From: Catenulispora acidiphila DSM 44928
Lineage (GTDB): Bacteria > Actinomycetota > Actinomycetes > Streptomycetales > Catenulisporaceae
Assembly: GCF_000024025.1 (NCBI RefSeq)
Contig: NC_013131.1
Location: 4,154,001 to 4,218,000, forward strand
Length of the DNA: 64,000 bases
Reading direction: 5' to 3'
The first letter of the stretch is position 1; every line of letters starts with the position of its first letter. The translations under genes and the position numbers were made by a program. The notes under the pieces were generated by a model. The model worked only from the letters and a program-made list of their open reading frames with translations, searched no databases and was not told the origin of the DNA. Shown here piece after piece: positions 61,321 to 64,000 of the stretch.

Positions 61321-62316
61321 ATGGTGAAAGCGGTAGCGATCCAGTCTTTCGGAGATCCCGAAGGGCTGCGCGTCATCGAGGTGCCCGTCCCGGTTCCGGG
61401 CAGCGGGCAGGTGCTCGTCACGCCGACGGCGATCGGGGTGGGCGGAGTGGACGTCGTCATCAGGCGCGGCGGCCTGAAGGCTTACGGCTTCGGCGAAGGC
61501 CACATCCCCGGCAGCGAGGTGGCGGGGACCGTGACGGCGGTCGGCGAGGGCGTCGACGCCTCGTGGGTCGGCCGTCGGGTGTGGGCGTACACCGGTTTCG
61601 GCGGCGGCTACGCCGAGCAGGTGGCCGTCGGGGTCGAGGACGTCGTGCCGCTGCCCGCGGATCTGTCCGACACCGACGCGGTGACGCTGGGGAACTCCGG
61701 AGTGGTGGCTCACTTCAGCCTGGCCCACGCCCACTTCACGCCCGGTGAGTCGGTGCTGGTGCGCGGTGCCGCCGGGAGTATCGGAGTCACGGCCGTCCAG
61801 CTCGCGGCACGCGGCGGCGCCGGCGCCGTGGCGGTCACGACCGCCTCGCCCGAACGCCGCGAACGCCTCCGCGCCTTGGGCGCCAGCCACGTCCTCGACC
61901 GCCGCGGCGAGGCAGCGGCACGCGACACAGCGGCACGCGAGACAGGCAGCGACGCCCCCGCAGGCTTCGACGTCATCATCGACGTCGTAGCAGGCGCGGA
62001 CCTCCCGTCATTCGTGCGCAAACTCAACCCGAACGGCCGCATGGTGATCGTGGGAGTGGTCGGCGGGCAGCCGCCGTCGGACTTCGGCACGACGATGATG
62101 GACACCTTTCAGAAGTCGCCGTCCATCGCCGCCTTCAGCGCCGCAAGCATCCCCGCATCCGAACGCCATGCCGTACGCGCCGAGCAGTTCGCCGAGGCTG
62201 CGCGCGGCGAACTGCGGACCGTCGTCCACGAGGTGTTGCCGCTGGAAAAGGCTGTGCTCGCCCACCAGAAGATGGAGGCGGGCGAGGTCTTCGGCCGCAT
62301 CGTGTTGACCCCCTAG
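61321..62316 (+). CDS. Zinc-type alcohol dehydrogenase superfamily protein, NADPH:quinone oxidoreductase-like
   Basis: A 331-aa medium-chain reductase. N-terminal GroES-like domain (VKAVAIQSFGDPEGLRVIEVPVPVPGSGQVL, HIPGSEVAGTVTAVGEGV) and a Rossmann domain with VRGAAGSIGVTAVQLAARGGA. The structural-zinc Cys cluster is absent, as in the quinone-reductase branch. GAGGAG precedes ATG 61321 closely; GTG at 61324 is an alternative. Divergent from TetR and 32 bp upstream of the next reductase, so probably a TetR-controlled detoxification pair. Confidence 0.88.
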   Translation: MVKAVAIQSFGDPEGLRVIEVPVPVPGSGQVLVTPTAIGVGGVDVVIRRGGLKAYGFGEGHIPGSEVAGTVTAVGEGVDASWVGRRVWAYTGFGGGYAEQVAVGVEDVVPLPADLSDTDAVTLGNSGVVAHFSLAHAHFTPGESVLVRGAAGSIGVTAVQLAARGGAGAVAVTTASPERRERLRALGASHVLDRRGEAAARDTAARETGSDAPAGFDVIIDVVAGADLPSFVRKLNPNGRMVIVGVVGGQPPSDFGTTMMDTFQKSPSIAAFSAASIPASERHAVRAEQFAEAARGELRTVVHEVLPLEKAVLAHQKMEAGEVFGRIVLTP

Positions 62317-62348
62317 CGACAACTGCACACCAACGAAGAGAGCACCTT

Positions 62349-62987
62349 ATGAGCACCATCAGCACTAGCAGCACCATCAGCATCATCGGCGCCGGGAACA
62401 TGGCCCGCACCCTCGGCACGCTGGCCGTGGCAGGCGGCAACACCGTCGAGATCATCGGCCGCGATCAGTCCAAGGCCGCCGCCGTGGCCAAGGCCCTCGG
62501 CAGCGGTGCCACCACCGGTGAGTGGGGCGCCGTACCGGCCGGGGACATCGTCATCGTGGCCTTGTTGGCCGACGCTGTCGCTCCGACCGTCGCCCAGTAC
62601 GGCGACGCCCTCGCGGGCAAGGTGATCGTCGACATCAGCAACCCCTTCAATGCCGCGGCCGACGGGCTCGCCTACCGCGGGGAGACCTCGATCGCGCAGG
62701 AAGCCGCGAAGGTCGCCCCGGCCGGCGCCAGCGTGGTGAAGGCGTTCAACACCATCTTCGGCCATGTCCTGGACAAGGGAGGACGGCCCGACGTCTTCTT
62801 CGCCGGCGACGATGCGCAGGCCAAGGCGGACGTGGAGGTGTTCATCAAGAGTCTCGGGCTGCGCCCGCTGGACGTCGGCGGCCTGCACATGGCGCACTGG
62901 TTGGAGGGAGCCGGCTTGGTCGTGATGGGCCTCGCCCGCAACGGCGTCGGGCACTGGGACCTCGGCCTCGGCGTCGCCGAATTCTAG
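62349..62987 (+). CDS. F420/NADP-dependent oxidoreductase-like Rossmann protein
   Basis: A 212-aa protein of the NADPH:F420 reductase (FNO)-like family. TISIIGAGNMARTLGTLAVAGG gives the dinucleotide-binding loop. VEIIGRDQSKAAAVA, VVALLADAV, VIVDISNPFN, VVKAFNTIFG and DVFFAGDDAQAKADV are also typical. Length is near that of known FNO enzymes. The N-terminus has a Ser/Thr run. Same strand as the quinone oxidoreductase; substrate unknown. Confidence 0.88.
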   Translation: MSTISTSSTISIIGAGNMARTLGTLAVAGGNTVEIIGRDQSKAAAVAKALGSGATTGEWGAVPAGDIVIVALLADAVAPTVAQYGDALAGKVIVDISNPFNAAADGLAYRGETSIAQEAAKVAPAGASVVKAFNTIFGHVLDKGGRPDVFFAGDDAQAKADVEVFIKSLGLRPLDVGGLHMAHWLEGAGLVVMGLARNGVGHWDLGLGVAEF

Positions 62988-63017
62988 CTGCGAGCAGGCC
63001 AGGATCCGGTGTGCGAG

Positions 63018-64000
63018 TCAGGACGCTGGCAGGAAGCAGGACTTCACCACCCCATGGGCCGGATCGGGGAAAACCGTGTTGTCGCATGGCGTCCCGCCAG
63101 TGATGACCTTGCTCGTCCAGCTTGATCCGGCGCCGTACTCGACGGTCTTGGTCCCGCTGAACGCACACAGACCGTTCTCGGGCGCGCAGTAGCCGGTCCC
63201 AGTCGGCCCAGCCGTGACAGGGCCCGTATAACAGGACTTTGCCGCACCGTAGTCCGGGTCGCCGAGCGAGGTCACGGTGCACGGCGTGGAGGACGAGCTC
63301 GTGGTGTAGCCGTAGATTCCGTTGGCGCCGAACGCGACCGACTGGGTCCCGTTGACGGAGCACGTCCCACCCTCGTCGGCACACTTCGTATACCCGCTCG
63401 GCACGCCGTAGCCGCCGGGGTTGGCGGCGATCGCATAGCTCCCGGGCTGGACGCCGGTCAGGTAGACGTAGCTGGCGTCCGCCGAGGCGCCGGTGATCCC
63501 GGCGGCGCGGTCACCTCCATGCTGAACTGGCGAACCCCGTTCTCCCCAGCCCAATCGACGCCGATCGCACCGTGCGGCGTCGGAACGCTGCCCTGCGCGT
63601 AAGCGAGGTCCCCGGGATGCGGCTTCACGCTCCAGGTGGCGAAACCGGCGCTCGCGGGCTGCACACCCAGGACGTACCCGGACAGCGCGGAGACCGGAGC
63701 CGTCGACCAGCCGTGCGACAAGTTGGTGCGGCTGCCGAGCCCGGGCAGCCCGTCGTTGCCGGACACGTTCTCCCAGGTGGTCCCCGTCTGCTCCGGACCC
63801 GAGGCGGCCATGTGCCCCCACACCGTGGTGAGCAGCGCCTCGGCGTCAGCCGTGTCGTTGGCGGCGAAGCTGGCCTCGAGCTCGTAGCCGCTGATGAAAG
63901 GGCTGATGACGTCCGCGTACGTGCTGCCGGTGAACGGCTTGGGACCGTAGGGGGTGGTCCACAGATCGGTCTTCAGAGCGGACAGAACCGTCGAGACGTC
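63018..64000 (-). pseudogene. GH78 alpha-L-rhamnosidase C-terminal part, frameshifted and truncated by the window edge
   Basis: Reading from the window's right end, an open frame gives the end of the GH78 barrel and its C-terminal beta-sandwich (ISPFISGYELEASFAAND, GTTWENVSGND, SHGWSTAPVSALSGYVLG, FATWSVKPHPGDL) down to EVTAPPG near 63500. The natural continuation (ASYVYLTGVQPGSYAI) is in the next frame, so one base appears missing in the GC-rich run around 63495-63510. After this come two copies of a Cys-containing module of about 55 aa (YTKCADEGGTCSVNGTQSV ...; YCAPENGLCAFSGTKTVEY ... GGTPCDN) ending at 63018. It may be a true pseudogene or a sequencing error. Confidence 0.8.

Overview
The window is very GC-rich, with frequent GTG starts, 4-bp stop/start overlaps (ATGA, GTGA), Gly/Ser/Thr-rich secreted enzymes and G+C-rich terminator hairpins. 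This fits a soil filamentous actinomycete (Streptomyces/Catenulispora-like; the genus is inference). No rRNA, tRNA, CRISPR array, transposase or integrase was seen. Most of the window is a polysaccharide-utilisation region made of several separately regulated sets.

1-13.5 kb: an apparent alpha-1,3-glucan set. It has an ABC sugar-binding lipoprotein (minus strand), two tandem LacI regulators, two secreted GH87-type right-handed beta-helix glucanases (the second with three CBM modules) and an intracellular GH13 alpha-glucosidase. Two 14-bp inverted repeats look like LacI operators. A secreted PKD/CWB2 surface protein closes this part.

13.6-22.5 kb: a CbiX-like chelatase, a trehalose-6-phosphate phosphatase fused to a GH15 domain, a repeat-rich intergenic stretch, a large secreted GH35 beta-galactosidase and a small unknown gene. 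22.7-28.1 kb: two secreted GH30 enzymes flank a LacI regulator, and all three promoters carry the same GTTACAT/GTTTCA operator-like motif. 28.2-29.7 kb: a GH18 chitinase with two DasR-type (dre) elements over its promoter. 29.8-38.5 kb: a beta-mannan/beta-glucan set (GH5 with CBM2; ABC binding protein and two permeases; GH2 beta-mannosidase; LacI) with CTTAA-type palindromes at its promoters. OtsA follows on the minus strand.

40.4-49.8 kb: a tightly overlapping six-gene nitrogen operon (APC permease, two DUF1989 proteins, a urea-carboxylase-type biotin enzyme, allophanate hydrolase, TetR). The two DUF1989 genes suggest the substrate may be guanidine rather than urea.

49.8-60.2 kb: a RiPP (ribosomal peptide) region. 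A class II lanthipeptide synthetase (LanM) is followed by a 66-aa candidate precursor with no cysteine and a large LuxR-type (LAL) regulator. Next, after an 11-bp-periodic tandem repeat, comes a 29-codon gene for a Cys-rich peptide, too short for a standard ORF cut-off. It is followed by a membrane protein with an N-terminal PqqD/RRE-like domain and an HExxH metalloprotease motif, then a TPR protein. This peptide/RRE-protease/TPR set is the best candidate for an undescribed system here.

60.3-64 kb: a large inverted repeat, a TetR divergent from a quinone-oxidoreductase-type enzyme with a perfect palindromic operator between them, an F420/NADP-type reductase, and the 3' part of a frameshifted GH78 alpha-L-rhamnosidase that runs off the right edge.
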